Notes: a model not told the origin generated them from the letters alone. A DNA stretch of 64,000 bases from Pseudomonadota bacterium (GCA_023456105.1 JAEYAO010000105.1:29195-93194); one strand, 5' to 3'; numbered from the stretch's first letter, positions 16,298 to 26,386 are shown. Program-made: numbers and translations.

Positions 16298-17173
16298 ATG
16301 CTGGTCGGCATGGCGCACGCGATCGATCTTCCCGCCCCGACGATGAACTCAGGCTTTGGCCGGGGTCTGCGGGGGCTTCTGATCCTGGGCTTGTTCTCCC
16401 TCCTGGCCGCCTGCGCCAGCATCGGCGGAGGCGGGCCAAGCGACGGCGGGCCTGCGCCGCTGGCCGTCGCGCCGCCGCCGGTCAGCGATCCCGCACCCAT
16501 CGTTACGGGCACCATGCGGCCCTATCAGATCAAGGGCCGCTGGTATCGCCCGGAGGAGCAGCCCGGCTACGACGAGGTCGGCATGGCCTCCTGGTACGGA
16601 GATCAGTTCAACGGGCGCCCGACGGCCACCGGCGAGCGGTTCGACATGCATGCGTTGACCGCCGCCCACAAGACCCTGCCCCTGCCGGGCCTGGTCGAGG
16701 TGACGAACCTCGCCAATGGCCGGCGTGTGGTGCTGCGCGTCAACGACCGGGGCCCGTTCGTGGACAGCCGCATCATCGACCTGTCGCGCGGCGCCGCCGA
16801 GCAGCTGGACCTGATCGGCAAGGGCGTGGGCGAAGTGCGGGTGCGCTATCTCGGCCGCGCCCCAAGGCTGGGCGGAGGTCTGCTGCTGCAGGCTGCCGCA
16901 CCTGCAGCTGCGACACCCGCTCCGCGTCAGGCGGTGGCCGAGCCGCCCTCGACCTTCTGGGTGCAGGCGGGTTCGTTCGGCGATCCCCTGCCGGCGCGGC
17001 TGATGGCCGAGGGGATCGGAGCGCCGGCGTCCGTCAGCGCCGCCAGCGTCGGCGGGCGCGAACTGTACCGCGTGCTGGTCGGGCCCTGGCCTGACGCCAA
17101 CGCCGCCGAGGCCGCACGCCAGTCTGTGGTCGCTCGCGGCTATGCCGATGCGGCGCTGATATCCACGCGATAA
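16298..17173 (+). CDS. rlpA: RlpA-like septal ring lytic transglycosylase, lipoprotein with SPOR domain
   Basis: A lipoprotein that cleaves or binds denuded peptidoglycan at the division site. After a short lead, a hydrophobic segment ends in the lipobox LLAAC (cysteine near residue 40). A Pro/Ala-rich linker follows, then the double-psi beta-barrel ([45 protein letters not shown] with the catalytic-type Asp) and a C-terminal SPOR domain ([10 protein letters not shown] to VLVGPW). The start is uncertain: ATG 16298, 16310 or 16343 all leave a usable signal peptide; 16343 gives the most typical one. It stands alone between the sugar cluster and tmk. Confidence 0.9.
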   Translation: MLVGMAHAIDLPAPTMNSGFGRGLRGLLILGLFSLLAACASIGGGGPSDGGPAPLAVAPPPVSDPAPIVTGTMRPYQIKGRWYRPEEQPGYDEVGMASWYGDQFNGRPTATGERFDMHALTAAHKTLPLPGLVEVTNLANGRRVVLRVNDRGPFVDSRIIDLSRGAAEQLDLIGKGVGEVRVRYLGRAPRLGGGLLLQAAAPAAATPAPRQAVAEPPSTFWVQAGSFGDPLPARLMAEGIGAPASVSAASVGGRELYRVLVGPWPDANAAEAARQSVVARGYADAALISTR

Positions 17174-17212
17174 GCGGAAGGCGGGCTTGCCCTTCTGACC
17201 GCACGCGCCATT

Positions 17213-17860
17213 GTGCCCGGCGTGACTCGGGGCAGGTTCATCACGTTCGAAGGCGGCGAGGGCGCCGGCAAGTCGACCCAGGTCGGCCGGCTGATGGCGC
17301 GGCTGGCTCCGGTTCTGGCTGAGCGCGGTCAGGGCGTGATCCGCACCCGCGAGCCCGGCGGCTCCAGGGGCGCCGAAATCATCCGCAACCTGGTGGTGGC
17401 TTCCGACGCCGAGAACTGGTCGGCCATCACCGAGACGCTGTTGATGTACGCCTCGCGCTCGGATCATCTGGAGAACACCATCCGACCGGCGCTGGCGGCC
17501 GGTGACTGGGTCGTGTGCGACCGCTTCGCCGACTCCAGCCGGGCCTACCAGGGCGCCGGCGGCGGGGTCGCGCCCGAGTTCATTGAGCAGATGGACCGGG
17601 GCGTAGTGGGCGATGACCAGCCGGACCTGACGCTGGTGTTCGATCTGCCAGTCGATGTAGGCTTGGAGCGCGCGTTCGGGCGGGGGCTGTTCGAAACCCG
17701 GTTCGAGTCCAAGGGCTTGGAGTTTCACCAGCGGCTGCGCGAGGGCTTCCTGCGCATCTGCGAAGCCAACCCCCAACGCTGCGTTCGCATCGATGCGGTC
17801 GGGACGCTGGAGGAGGTGGAGGCGCGGGTCTGGAGCGCAGTCGAGGACCGGCTGCTGTGA
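17213..17860 (+). CDS. tmk: Thymidylate kinase
   Basis: Phosphorylates dTMP to dTDP with ATP. The 215-residue protein has the P-loop FEGGEGAGKST (near 12-22), the TREPGGS motif that binds dTMP, and the DR(F/Y) motif VVCDRFADSSRAYQG. Length is normal. The start is taken as GTG at 17213; GTG at 17222 is also possible and would drop three residues. The stop overlaps the holB start as GTGA, the usual tmk-holB order. Confidence 0.95.
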   Translation: MPGVTRGRFITFEGGEGAGKSTQVGRLMARLAPVLAERGQGVIRTREPGGSRGAEIIRNLVVASDAENWSAITETLLMYASRSDHLENTIRPALAAGDWVVCDRFADSSRAYQGAGGGVAPEFIEQMDRGVVGDDQPDLTLVFDLPVDVGLERAFGRGLFETRFESKGLEFHQRLREGFLRICEANPQRCVRIDAVGTLEEVEARVWSAVEDRLL

Positions 17861-18837
17861 GCGAGCATCCGCGCGATCGCTATGACCTGCTGCCCGACAC
17901 GGCGGCGGAGGAGGCCTTTCTGGATGCCCTGGCGCGGGGCCGGCTGCACCATGCCTGGCTGGTGTGCGGGGTCGAGGGCGCGGGCAAGGCGACCTTCGCC
18001 TATCGCGCGGCGCGGCGTCTGTTGGGCGCACAGGCCGATCCGGTGCGCGGCCCGCTGGGCGCCAGTCCGCACGATCCGGTCAGCCGCCTGATTTCGGCCC
18101 AGGCGCATCCGGATCTGCTGGTGTTGGAGCGAGCTGTCGAGGGCGGCAAGCAGAAGAAGTCGATCTCGGTCGATCAGGCGCGTGAACTGCCGGAGTTCTT
18201 TTCCAAGAGCCCGTCTCAGGCCGCCTATCGCGTGGCCATCATCGATGCGGCGGACGACCTGAACCTGAACTCCGCCAACGCCTTGCTGAAGGTTCTTGAG
18301 GAGCCGCCTGAGCGTGGCGTGCTGTTCCTGGTCACCCATGCCCCGGGGCGGCTGCTGGCCACCATCCGCTCGCGCTGTCGGCGCGTGACCCTGCCCTCGT
18401 GGCCGCAGGATCGGTTGGAGCGCCTTGTGCGCGACAGGACCGGCGCAGACCGCGAGGACGCGGAACACGCCGCCGCCATGGCGGGTGGATCGCCGGGCGC
18501 GGCGCTGGCGCTGGCGTCCGGCGCGACGTTCGAGATGGATCAGCTGGCGCGCGGCTGGGTCAAGGGCGCGGACGCGGATCGGGCCGAGGCCCTGGCGATC
18601 GCCGACAAGTTTCGCGGTGCGGACGGGGCCGAGCGGTTCGAGACCCTGATGGACCGGCTGATTGCGGCGGTCCGCATGCGCGCCCTCAGCAGTCCGCCGG
18701 GTGTCGGCGCCCGCTGGGCCGAACTATGGGAGCGGCTCAGCGTCCTGCCGGAGCGGGCCGCCGGGCTGAACCTGGACCGGGCCGATGTGCTGGCCGGAGC
18801 CCTGCATGATCTTCGCAAGACAAAGGCGCTCGGCTGA
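17857..18837 (+). CDS. holB: DNA polymerase III subunit delta'
   Basis: Clamp-loader subunit that opens the beta clamp together with delta and tau/gamma. The 326-residue protein starts with the family pattern HHAWLVCGVEGAGKATFAYR, where the P-loop is partly degenerate, as in many delta' subunits. It has the SVDQARELPEFF and LNLNSANALLKVLEEPP motifs and a sensor-like TIRSRCRR. The start is GTG 17857 within the tmk stop; the stop TGA overlaps the tatD ATG as TGATG, so tmk, holB and tatD are coupled. Confidence 0.93.
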   Translation: MSEHPRDRYDLLPDTAAEEAFLDALARGRLHHAWLVCGVEGAGKATFAYRAARRLLGAQADPVRGPLGASPHDPVSRLISAQAHPDLLVLERAVEGGKQKKSISVDQARELPEFFSKSPSQAAYRVAIIDAADDLNLNSANALLKVLEEPPERGVLFLVTHAPGRLLATIRSRCRRVTLPSWPQDRLERLVRDRTGADREDAEHAAAMAGGSPGAALALASGATFEMDQLARGWVKGADADRAEALAIADKFRGADGAERFETLMDRLIAAVRMRALSSPPGVGARWAELWERLSVLPERAAGLNLDRADVLAGALHDLRKTKALG

Positions 18838-19622
18838 TGCTGATCGACAGCCACGTCAACCTGCACGCGCCGCAGTTCGACGAGGACCGCGATGCCGTGA
18901 TCGCCCGTGCGCGAGAGGCGGGCGTCCGGCTGATGGTCGAGATTTCGGACCGTCTGTCGACCTTTGAAGCGACCCACGGGCTGGCCGTCGCGCACGAGGA
19001 CATCTGGTGCACGGTCGGCGTTCATCCGCATGAGGCCAAGGATCATGCGGACCTAACTGCCGAGACGCTGATCGACCTTGCGGCTCGGCCGAAAGTGGTG
19101 GGGATCGGCGAGTGCGGCCTCGACTTCCACTACGACCTCAGCCCGCGCGAGGTGCAGGCGCAGGTGTTCCGTCAGCACATCCATGCCGCGCGGGAGACCG
19201 GCCTGCCGCTGGTGATCCATACGCGCGAGGCGGATGCGGCCATGGCCGAGATCCTGCGCGAGGAGCACGCGCGAGGGCCGTTCCGGATGCTGATGCACTG
19301 CTACACCAGCGGTGCGGAGCTGGCCCGGCAGGCGGCGGAAATGGGCGCCTGGTTCTCCGTCTCCGGCATCGCCACCTTCAAGGCGGCGGAGGAGGTGCGC
19401 GCGCTGGTCCGAGACATGCCGGCCGACCGGATCATCGTGGAGACGGACTGCCCCTATCTGGCCCCCGTTCCATATCGGGGCCGCCGGAACGAACCCGCCT
19501 ACATCGGCCTTGTGCTGCAGAAGCTGGCGGAGATCAGGGGCTGGAGTGCGGAGGAGGCGGACCGGCGCACCACCGACGCCTTCTTCGCCCTGTTCGACCG
19601 CATCCCCCGCCCGGAGGCCTGA
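18837..19622 (+). CDS. tatD: TatD family hydrolase
   Basis: A 261-residue metal-dependent TIM-barrel deoxyribonuclease of the amidohydrolase superfamily. Motifs are GIGECGLDFHYD (metal Glu), PLVIHTREAD, MHCYTSG and VETDCPYLAPVPYRG with the late metal Asp. At the N-terminus the usual HxH pair of DSHCHL reads DSHVNLH, so the second metal histidine of the canonical position is asparagine, with a histidine two residues later. Coupled to holB by TGATG; a metallo-hydrolase gene follows 5 bases after its stop. Confidence 0.92.
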   Translation: MLIDSHVNLHAPQFDEDRDAVIARAREAGVRLMVEISDRLSTFEATHGLAVAHEDIWCTVGVHPHEAKDHADLTAETLIDLAARPKVVGIGECGLDFHYDLSPREVQAQVFRQHIHAARETGLPLVIHTREADAAMAEILREEHARGPFRMLMHCYTSGAELARQAAEMGAWFSVSGIATFKAAEEVRALVRDMPADRIIVETDCPYLAPVPYRGRRNEPAYIGLVLQKLAEIRGWSAEEADRRTTDAFFALFDRIPRPEA

Positions 19623-19627
19623 AGAGT

Positions 19628-20425
19628 TTGAGTGCGCTGGAGATCGTGATCCTGGGATGCGGTTCCTCCGGCGGGGTGCCGCGCGGCGACGGCGATTGGG
19701 GCGACTGCGATCCGGCCGAGCCGAAGAACCGGCGCAGACGTTGCTCCATGCTGGCTCGCCGGACAGGCGGGGGCGGCGTCACCAACGTGCTGATCGACAC
19801 CTCGCCCGACCTGCGCGAGCAGATGCTGAGCGCCGGCGTTCGCCACATCGACGGGGTGCTCTACACCCACGACCACGCCGACCAGACCCACGGCATCGAT
19901 GATCTGCGCACCTTCGCCACGCGGGCGCGCAGCCGCATCCCGGCGTGGATGGATGCGGCCACCCACGCGGCCCTGACGCAGCGTTTCCACTACATCTTCG
20001 AGAGCCAGTTCGGTTATCCGCCGCTGCTGGACGCCCGCATGATCCCGCCGCACGGGGAGTCCTGGAGCGTGGAGGGCGAGGGCGGGTCGATCCCGGTCGT
20101 GACCTTTGATCAGGGGCATGGGCCGATCCGATCTGTCGGCTATCGGCTGGGCGACGTCGCCTATTCCAGCGACGTGTCGGACCTGGACGAAGCGGCGCTG
20201 GAGGCGGTGCGGGGGTGTCGGCTGTGGATCGTGGACGCGCTGCGCTACACGCCGCATCCAACGCACGCCCATCTCGACCGGGCGCTGGACTGGATCGCGC
20301 GATCAGGCGTCGAGAGGGCGCTGTTGACAAACCTTCATATCGATATGGATTACAAGGCCTTGTCGGCGATAGTTCCAGCCAATGTCGAAGTCGCCTATGA
20401 CGGTTGGAGCACGAATATCGGCTGA
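19628..20425 (+). CDS. Metallo-beta-lactamase-fold hydrolase (PhnP-like)
   Basis: A 265-residue cytosolic MBL-fold phosphodiesterase-type enzyme. It begins with the family start LEIVILGCGSSGGVPR and has the zinc motif THDHADQTHGIDD (HxHxDH), then QGHGPIRSVGYR, the SSDVSDLD aspartate and a final LLTNLHIDMD histidine. The start TTG at 19628 fits the family start; AAGAG lies just before it and it is 5 bases from the tatD stop. The tatD-MBL pair is common in alphaproteobacteria. Its stop abuts the stop of convergent recG with no gap. Confidence 0.9.
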   Translation: MSALEIVILGCGSSGGVPRGDGDWGDCDPAEPKNRRRRCSMLARRTGGGGVTNVLIDTSPDLREQMLSAGVRHIDGVLYTHDHADQTHGIDDLRTFATRARSRIPAWMDAATHAALTQRFHYIFESQFGYPPLLDARMIPPHGESWSVEGEGGSIPVVTFDQGHGPIRSVGYRLGDVAYSSDVSDLDEAALEAVRGCRLWIVDALRYTPHPTHAHLDRALDWIARSGVERALLTNLHIDMDYKALSAIVPANVEVAYDGWSTNIG

Positions 20426-22513
20426 TCAGTCGGTGCCAGCCTTGTGGCCTTTCCAGTCGAACAGCTCCTCCAGCACCTGGATCGCCTGGCCGCGTTCGGA
20501 AGTCAGATCCGGGTCGCGGGCCAGCACCAGCCGGGCGTCGTCAGCGGCGGCCATCATCAGCGAGCGGTGCCGCACCGGGTCGGCGAAGCGATAGGCGGGA
20601 AAGCCGCTCTGGCGCAGGCCCAGCGGATCGCCCCCGCCGCGCAGTCTGAAGTCTTCCTCCGCGATCTCGAACCCGTCCTCCGAGCGACGCAGCGTCTCCA
20701 GCCGCTCCTTGGCCGTTTCTCCGAGCGCCCCGTCCTGACCGCCGTACAGCAGGATGCAGGAACTGGCCTTGGCGCCGCGCCCCACGCGTCCGCGCAGCTG
20801 ATGCAGCTGAGCCAGGCCGAAACGGTCGGCGTGTTCGATCACCATGATGGAGGCGTTGGGGACGTCCACTCCGACCTCCACCACCGTGGTTGCGACCAGC
20901 AGCGGGATGCGGCCGTCGGCGAAGTCGGCCATTACCGCCTCGCGCTGCGCGCCGGGCATCTGGCCGTGAGCGAGACCGACCTCAACATTCAGGATTCGGC
21001 GCAGGTCGGCGGCGCGCGCCTCGGCCGCCGCAAGATCCGTCGCCTCCGACTCCGCGACAAGCGGGCAGATCCAATAGGCCTGGGCGCCGGCGTCAATGGC
21101 TGCCTTCAGCCGTTTCGCTACCTCCCCGATGCGCGCCAGCGGCAGGACGGCGGTGGTCACCGGGGTGCGGCCGGGCGGCTTCTCCGTCAGGCGGCTGACC
21201 TCGAGCTCGCCGTACTGGGTCAGCTCCAATGTGCGCGGGATCGGCGTGGCGGACATGGTCAGCAGGTGCACGGCGCCCAGCCGCGGATCGCCCTTGGCCT
21301 GCAGGCGCTGGCGTTCGTTCACGCCGAAGCGATGCTGCTCGTCGATCACCGCCAACGCCAGTCGGTCAAAGCGGACGGCGTCCTGGAACAGGGCGTGGGT
21401 GCCGATCGCGATCTGCGCCTCGCCGCTGGCGAGCGCCGCCAGCCGCTCGCGCCGCTCGCTCGCCGTGTCGCGGCCGGTCAGCAGAACGGCCGTGACGCCT
21501 GCGTCTGAGAACATCGGTGCAAGCCGTTGATGATGCTGGCGCGCCAGGATTTCGGTCGGCGCCATCAGCGCGCCCTGAAACCCGCTTGAGGCCACGTCAG
21601 CCAGGGCGAGGGCGGCAACGGCGGTCTTGCCTGAGCCGACGTCGCCCTGCAGCAATCGTCCCATCTGCTGGCCGGACACCAGGTCGCGACGGATCTCGGC
21701 CACGGCCTGCGCCTGCGCGCCGGTGAGGGTGAAGGGCAGGCCGGCTTCCATGCGCCGCGACGCCTCGCCGGGCGCGATGACCGGAGCCGGGTGGATCAGG
21801 CGGGCGCGGCGGCGTCGGGCCAGCGCAAGCTGGTGAGCGAACAGTTCGTCAAAGGCGAGCCTCTGGCGGGACGGAGCGTCGGGGGACAGATCGGCCTCTC
21901 CCGTCGGCGCATGCACCGCCTCCAGCGCCGCGCGCCAGCCCGGCCAGCGACGCGCCTGTAGCCAAGCGGCGTCCTGCCACTCCGGCAGCTCAGGGGCGGT
22001 GGAGAGCGCGGCGCCGATCAGGCGGCGGACCTGTCGCGAGGTCAGCCCCTGTGTGCCCGGATAGGTCGGCTCGGCCGCAGGAATGTCGCCGGCCTTGTCG
22101 AGCGTGGCGACATCGGGGTGTGGGATCTGCACCTCGCCGTTAAAGCGCTCGACCTTGCCGGAGACGATCCGAAGCTCGCCGCGCGGCAGGAGCCGGTCGA
22201 TGTGCTGCGGCGATCCGCCGAACCAGACCAGATGCACAAAGCCGGTGGCGTCGGAGGTGCGCACCTTGAGGGGCGCACCGGGTCGGCCGGGCGTGAACAG
22301 GCGATCGGCCGTCACTTCGAAAATTCCGTACTCGCCCTCCACAGCGTCGGCGGCGGTCATCGGGCGGCGCACCACCACGCCGGTTGGGGCAAGGAACAGC
22401 AGATCGCGCACCAGCGGCCCGGCGACCTTCTGCACCAGCGGCGCCATGCGCGGTCCCACGCCTTTCAGGCTGGTCACCTCCGCGAACAGGGGAAAGAGAA
22501 TCGGCGGCCGCAT
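20426..22513 (-). CDS. recG: ATP-dependent DNA helicase RecG
   Basis: Branch-migrating helicase that remodels stalled forks and recombination junctions. The 695-residue protein has the N-terminal LKGVGP helix-hairpin region, an OB-type wedge domain (about 60-150), then helicase motifs GDVGSGKT (Walker A), VIDEQHRFG (DEQH box), MSATPIPRT and the QLHQLRGRVGRG motif VI. ATG 22513 (MRPPILFPLFAEV) is the family start; the open frame beyond it is not coding. It is divergent from sdhE with 99 bases between the chosen starts. Confidence 0.95.
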   Translation of the reverse strand: MRPPILFPLFAEVTSLKGVGPRMAPLVQKVAGPLVRDLLFLAPTGVVVRRPMTAADAVEGEYGIFEVTADRLFTPGRPGAPLKVRTSDATGFVHLVWFGGSPQHIDRLLPRGELRIVSGKVERFNGEVQIPHPDVATLDKAGDIPAAEPTYPGTQGLTSRQVRRLIGAALSTAPELPEWQDAAWLQARRWPGWRAALEAVHAPTGEADLSPDAPSRQRLAFDELFAHQLALARRRRARLIHPAPVIAPGEASRRMEAGLPFTLTGAQAQAVAEIRRDLVSGQQMGRLLQGDVGSGKTAVAALALADVASSGFQGALMAPTEILARQHHQRLAPMFSDAGVTAVLLTGRDTASERRERLAALASGEAQIAIGTHALFQDAVRFDRLALAVIDEQHRFGVNERQRLQAKGDPRLGAVHLLTMSATPIPRTLELTQYGELEVSRLTEKPPGRTPVTTAVLPLARIGEVAKRLKAAIDAGAQAYWICPLVAESEATDLAAAEARAADLRRILNVEVGLAHGQMPGAQREAVMADFADGRIPLLVATTVVEVGVDVPNASIMVIEHADRFGLAQLHQLRGRVGRGAKASSCILLYGGQDGALGETAKERLETLRRSEDGFEIAEEDFRLRGGGDPLGLRQSGFPAYRFADPVRHRSLMMAAADDARLVLARDPDLTSERGQAIQVLEELFDWKGHKAGTD

Positions 22514-22612
22514 GGTGGGCGGAACATAGCGAGACCGGACGCGCTGGCGAAGCGGGTCATGAGCCGCTATCTGACCGCTTCTGACTGCAGACCCGACCGG
22601 GCAAGGATTCTT

Positions 22613-22933
22613 GTGGCCGACACCGACGCGCGTCCCGACATCAAAGACCTGAAGAGCCAGAGGCTGGGGCGGATCAGCTTTCGCGCTTGGCGACGCGGCT
22701 TTCGTGAGGCCGACCTGGTGCTGGGGCCGTTCGCCGATCAGGTGGGGCCGAGCCTCAGCGACGATGAGCTGGACGCCTTTGAAGGGCTGCTGAACGAAGA
22801 CGACCAGTTCCTCTACGGCTGGATCATCGAGCGGGAGCCGACGCCGCCTGAGCACGACCACACCTTAATGGCCAAGATCCGCGCCTTCATGCGGGCGCAT
22901 GTGGCGGCGGAAGTGGCCAAGGGAGCCGGCTGA
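22613..22933 (+). CDS. sdhE: Succinate dehydrogenase assembly factor SdhE (Sdh5, DUF339)
   Basis: A small protein that helps attach FAD covalently to the flavoprotein subunit SdhA. It has the signature RAWRRGFREADLVLGPFAD (RGxxE motif) followed by the acidic stretch FEGLLNEDDQFLYGWI. The GTG at 22613 is chosen because AAGGA lies six bases before it and the resulting 106 residues fit the family; ATG 22559 would add 18 unconserved residues. The stop overlaps the mfd start (TGATG), and recG is divergent upstream, an arrangement seen in other alphaproteobacteria. Confidence 0.9.
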   Translation: MADTDARPDIKDLKSQRLGRISFRAWRRGFREADLVLGPFADQVGPSLSDDELDAFEGLLNEDDQFLYGWIIEREPTPPEHDHTLMAKIRAFMRAHVAAEVAKGAG

Positions 22934-25900
22934 TGGACGCGCAGATTCAACATCGCACCGATCAGGACCTCGGCGGCGCGCCTGAGGGTCTGGACGCGCT
23001 GGTCGTCGCCGAGCGGCTGAAGGCCGGCGGCGTCGGCCTGTTCGTCGCCCGGGATTACGGAAGGTCAGCCGCCTTCATCCAGGCTTTCCGCTTCTTTTCG
23101 CAAGACGTCGAGGTGCTGGAGTATCCGGCGTGGGACTGCCTGCCCTATGACCGGCTGAGCCCGACGGCGGGCGTTTCAGCGCAGCGCATGGCGACGCTGA
23201 CGCGGCTCGCACAGCGCCAGGGTTCAGACAAGCCGCTGCTGGTGGTCACCACCGTCAATGCCGCGACCCAGCGCACGCCTCCCAAGCGCGTCACCACGGC
23301 CGCCGGTTTCGAGACCAAGGTCGGGCGCGACCTCGATACGCAGGCGCTGGAGGGCTACTTCGCCGCCAACGGCTATGTGCGGGCCTCCACCGTCTCGGAG
23401 CGCGGCGAGTTCGCGGTGCGAGGCGGGGTGATCGACGTCTTTCCGCCCGGCTTTGACGAGCCGGTGCGGTTGGACATGTTCGGTTCCGAGCTGGAGTCGA
23501 TCCGCACATTCGATCCGGAGACGCAGCGATCGACGGGTCAGATGACCGCGGTGTCGCTGGCGCCGGTGTCGGAGGTCTTGCTGGACCGGGATGCGATCTC
23601 GCGCTTCCGCACCGGCTATCTGAAGCTGTTCGGCGCGCCCGGCGACGATCCGCTGTACGCCACCATCAGCGAGGGCGCGCGGCGGCAGGGCATGGAACAG
23701 TGGCTGCCGCTGTTCTACGACCGGCTGGACACCCTGTTCGATTATCTGCCCGACGACGCCTCGGTGTTCCTGGACAACCAGGTCGAGGCGGCCCGAGCCG
23801 AGCGCTGGGATCTGGCGGCGGACGCCTATGACGCGCGCAGCGAGGCGGCGAAGGCCAAGGGCTCGGCGGCCGCCAACCGCGCCCTGCCGCCCGGCGAACT
23901 GTATCTCAACGAGGGCGACTGGAACGGCGCCCTGGCGGGCCGCAACGTGCGGCGGCTGACGCCTTTCGCGGGCGGCGCCGAGGACGCGGGCGGGCGGCTG
24001 GGCCGCACCTTCGCCGCCGAGCGGTCGCAGGACAGCGTCAACCTGTTCGAGGCCGTGGCCCGGCACGCCGAGTCCCTGAAGACCGAAGGCCGGCGGGTGC
24101 TGTTCGCCTCCTGGACCGAGGGCTCGTCCGACCGGCTGCAGGCCATGCTGTCGGATCACGGCCTGCAGCATGTAGTGGCGGTGCGCGACTGGGCCGATGT
24201 GCAGGCGGCGCCGGAGGGCGTCTATCTGCGCGGGGTCCTGCCGGTCGAACACGGCTTCGTCACCGACGAGGTCGCCGTCATCTCCGAAACCGACATCCTG
24301 GGGGACCGGCTGGCCCGGCCGCGCAAGAAGCGTCGGGCGTCCAACTTCCTGGCCGAGGCGTCGGCCCTGACCACCGGCGATCTGGTGGTGCACCTCGACC
24401 ACGGCATCGGGCGCTATGAGGGGCTGAAGACGCTAGATATCCAGCAGGCGCCGCACGACTGCCTGGAGCTGCTCTACGCCGGCGAAAGCAAGCTGTACCT
24501 GCCGGTCGAGAACATCGACCTGCTGACCCGCTACGGCACCGACGCCGACGGCGTTCAGCTGGACCGGCTGGGCGGCGCGGGCTGGCAGGCGCGCAAGGCC
24601 AAGGCCAAGGAGCGGCTGCGCGCCATGGCCGAGGGGCTGATCGCCCTAGCCGCCAAGCGCGCGCTGCGCCAGACCGAAGCCGTCACGCCGCCGCCGGGCC
24701 TGTTCTCGGAGTTCTGCGCCCGCTTCCCCTACGAGGAGACCGACGACCAGCTGAACGCCATCGGCGACGTGCTGGAGGACCTCGGCAAGGGCGTGCCGAT
24801 GGATCGGCTGATCTGCGGCGACGTGGGCTTCGGCAAGACGGAGGTGGCGCTGCGCGCCGCGTTCGTCGTCGCCATGACCGGCCAGCAGGTGGCGATCGTC
24901 GCGCCCACCACTCTCTTGGCGCGCCAGCACTTCAAGACCTTCACCGAGCGGTTCGCCGGCTGGCCGGTCAAGGTCCGCCAGCTGTCGCGCATGGTGACCG
25001 GCAAGGAGGCCAATGAGACGCGCGCGGGGCTGAAGGACGGCTCGGTCGAGATCGTGGTCGGCACCCATGCAGTGCTGGCCGAACAGGTCGGCTTCCGCGA
25101 CCTGGGCCTAGTGATCGTGGACGAGGAGCAGCACTTCGGCGTCAAGCACAAGGAGAAGCTGAAGACGCTGCGCGCCGACGTGCACCTGCTGACCCTGACC
25201 GCGACGCCGATCCCGCGCACCCTGCAGATGGCGCTGACGGGCATCCGGGAGATGTCGATCATCGCCACGCCGCCAGTCGATCGTCTGGCGGTGCGGACCT
25301 ATGTCACGCCATGGGACCCGGTGCTGGTGCGCGAGGCGCTGCTGCGCGAAAAGTATCGCGGCGGCCAAGCCTACTATGTCGCGCCGCGCCTTAAGGACCT
25401 GCCGGACATCGAGCGCTTCCTGCGCGAGCAGGTGCCGGAGGTGAAGTTCGTCGTCGGCCACGGCCAGATGAGCGCGACCCAGTTGGAAGGCGTGATGAGC
25501 GCCTTCTACGACGGCGAGTACGACGTCCTGGTCTCGACCACCATCGTGGAAAGCGGCCTGGACATCCCGACCGCCAACACCCTGATCGTGCACCGCGCCG
25601 ATATGTTCGGTCTCGCTCAGCTGTACCAGATCCGCGGACGGGTGGGGCGGTCCAAAGCACGGGCCTTCGCCTATCTGACCACCGATCCCAAGAAGCCGAT
25701 GACGCTGTCGGCCGAGCGTCGGCTGCAGGTGCTGCAGTCGCTGGACAACCTCGGCGCCGGTTTCCAGCTGGCCAGTCACGACCTGGACCAGCGCGGCGGC
25801 GGCAACCTCTTGGGCGACGAGCAGTCGGGCCACATCCGCGAGGTGGGCGTCGAGCTGTACCAGCAGATGCTGGAGGATGCGGTCGCAGAGCTGAAGGAGA

Positions 25901-26376
25901 AGGGCGAGGGCGCGGTGGATCGCGGCTGGTCGCCGTCGATCAACGTCGGGGCGTCGGTCCTGATCCCCGAGGACTATGTGCCGGACCTGAACGTGCGCCT
26001 CAGCCTTTATCGCCGCCTGTCCGACGCCGAACAGGCCGAGGATCGCGAGGCCTTGGCCGCCGAGCTGATCGACCGGTTCGGACCGCTCCCCGACGAGGCG
26101 CAGCAACTGCTGCGGATCGTCGGCATCAAGGCCAACTGCCGCCGCGCCTGCATCGAGAAGATCGACATCGGGCCCAAGGGGGCGGTGCTGACGCTGCGCG
26201 ACAACAGCTTCCCCAATCCCGGCGGTCTTGTCGGCCTGATCCAGAAGAACCACGCCTTCTGGAAGATCCGGCCGGACCAGAAGATCGTCGTGACCGGCGA
26301 TTGGCCCAAGCCCGAAGAGCGGCTGAAGGTGGCCGAGCGCATCACCTCGGACCTGGCGCGGGTGGCGGCCGCCTGA
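22933..26376 (+). CDS. mfd: Transcription-repair coupling factor Mfd
   Basis: Removes RNA polymerase stalled at lesions and recruits UvrA. The 1147-residue protein is full length: UvrB-homology region (first 350 residues, EYPAWDCLPYDR), the RNAP-interaction domain (GDLVVHLDHGIGRYEGL near 490), RecG-like helicase motors (GDVGFGKTEVA Walker A, VDEEQHFG, TATPIPRTLQM, QLYQIRGRVGRS) and the C-terminal TRCF domain (SINVGASVLIPEDYV onward). Translationally coupled to sdhE (TGATG). It converges on the PopA-like gene with only 10 bases between stops and no terminator visible there. Confidence 0.97.
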   Translation: MDAQIQHRTDQDLGGAPEGLDALVVAERLKAGGVGLFVARDYGRSAAFIQAFRFFSQDVEVLEYPAWDCLPYDRLSPTAGVSAQRMATLTRLAQRQGSDKPLLVVTTVNAATQRTPPKRVTTAAGFETKVGRDLDTQALEGYFAANGYVRASTVSERGEFAVRGGVIDVFPPGFDEPVRLDMFGSELESIRTFDPETQRSTGQMTAVSLAPVSEVLLDRDAISRFRTGYLKLFGAPGDDPLYATISEGARRQGMEQWLPLFYDRLDTLFDYLPDDASVFLDNQVEAARAERWDLAADAYDARSEAAKAKGSAAANRALPPGELYLNEGDWNGALAGRNVRRLTPFAGGAEDAGGRLGRTFAAERSQDSVNLFEAVARHAESLKTEGRRVLFASWTEGSSDRLQAMLSDHGLQHVVAVRDWADVQAAPEGVYLRGVLPVEHGFVTDEVAVISETDILGDRLARPRKKRRASNFLAEASALTTGDLVVHLDHGIGRYEGLKTLDIQQAPHDCLELLYAGESKLYLPVENIDLLTRYGTDADGVQLDRLGGAGWQARKAKAKERLRAMAEGLIALAAKRALRQTEAVTPPPGLFSEFCARFPYEETDDQLNAIGDVLEDLGKGVPMDRLICGDVGFGKTEVALRAAFVVAMTGQQVAIVAPTTLLARQHFKTFTERFAGWPVKVRQLSRMVTGKEANETRAGLKDGSVEIVVGTHAVLAEQVGFRDLGLVIVDEEQHFGVKHKEKLKTLRADVHLLTLTATPIPRTLQMALTGIREMSIIATPPVDRLAVRTYVTPWDPVLVREALLREKYRGGQAYYVAPRLKDLPDIERFLREQVPEVKFVVGHGQMSATQLEGVMSAFYDGEYDVLVSTTIVESGLDIPTANTLIVHRADMFGLAQLYQIRGRVGRSKARAFAYLTTDPKKPMTLSAERRLQVLQSLDNLGAGFQLASHDLDQRGGGNLLGDEQSGHIREVGVELYQQMLEDAVAELKEKGEGAVDRGWSPSINVGASVLIPEDYVPDLNVRLSLYRRLSDAEQAEDREALAAELIDRFGPLPDEAQQLLRIVGIKANCRRACIEKIDIGPKGAVLTLRDNSFPNPGGLVGLIQKNHAFWKIRPDQKIVVTGDWPKPEERLKVAERITSDLARVAAA

Positions 26377-26386
26377 TGAGCGTCGC

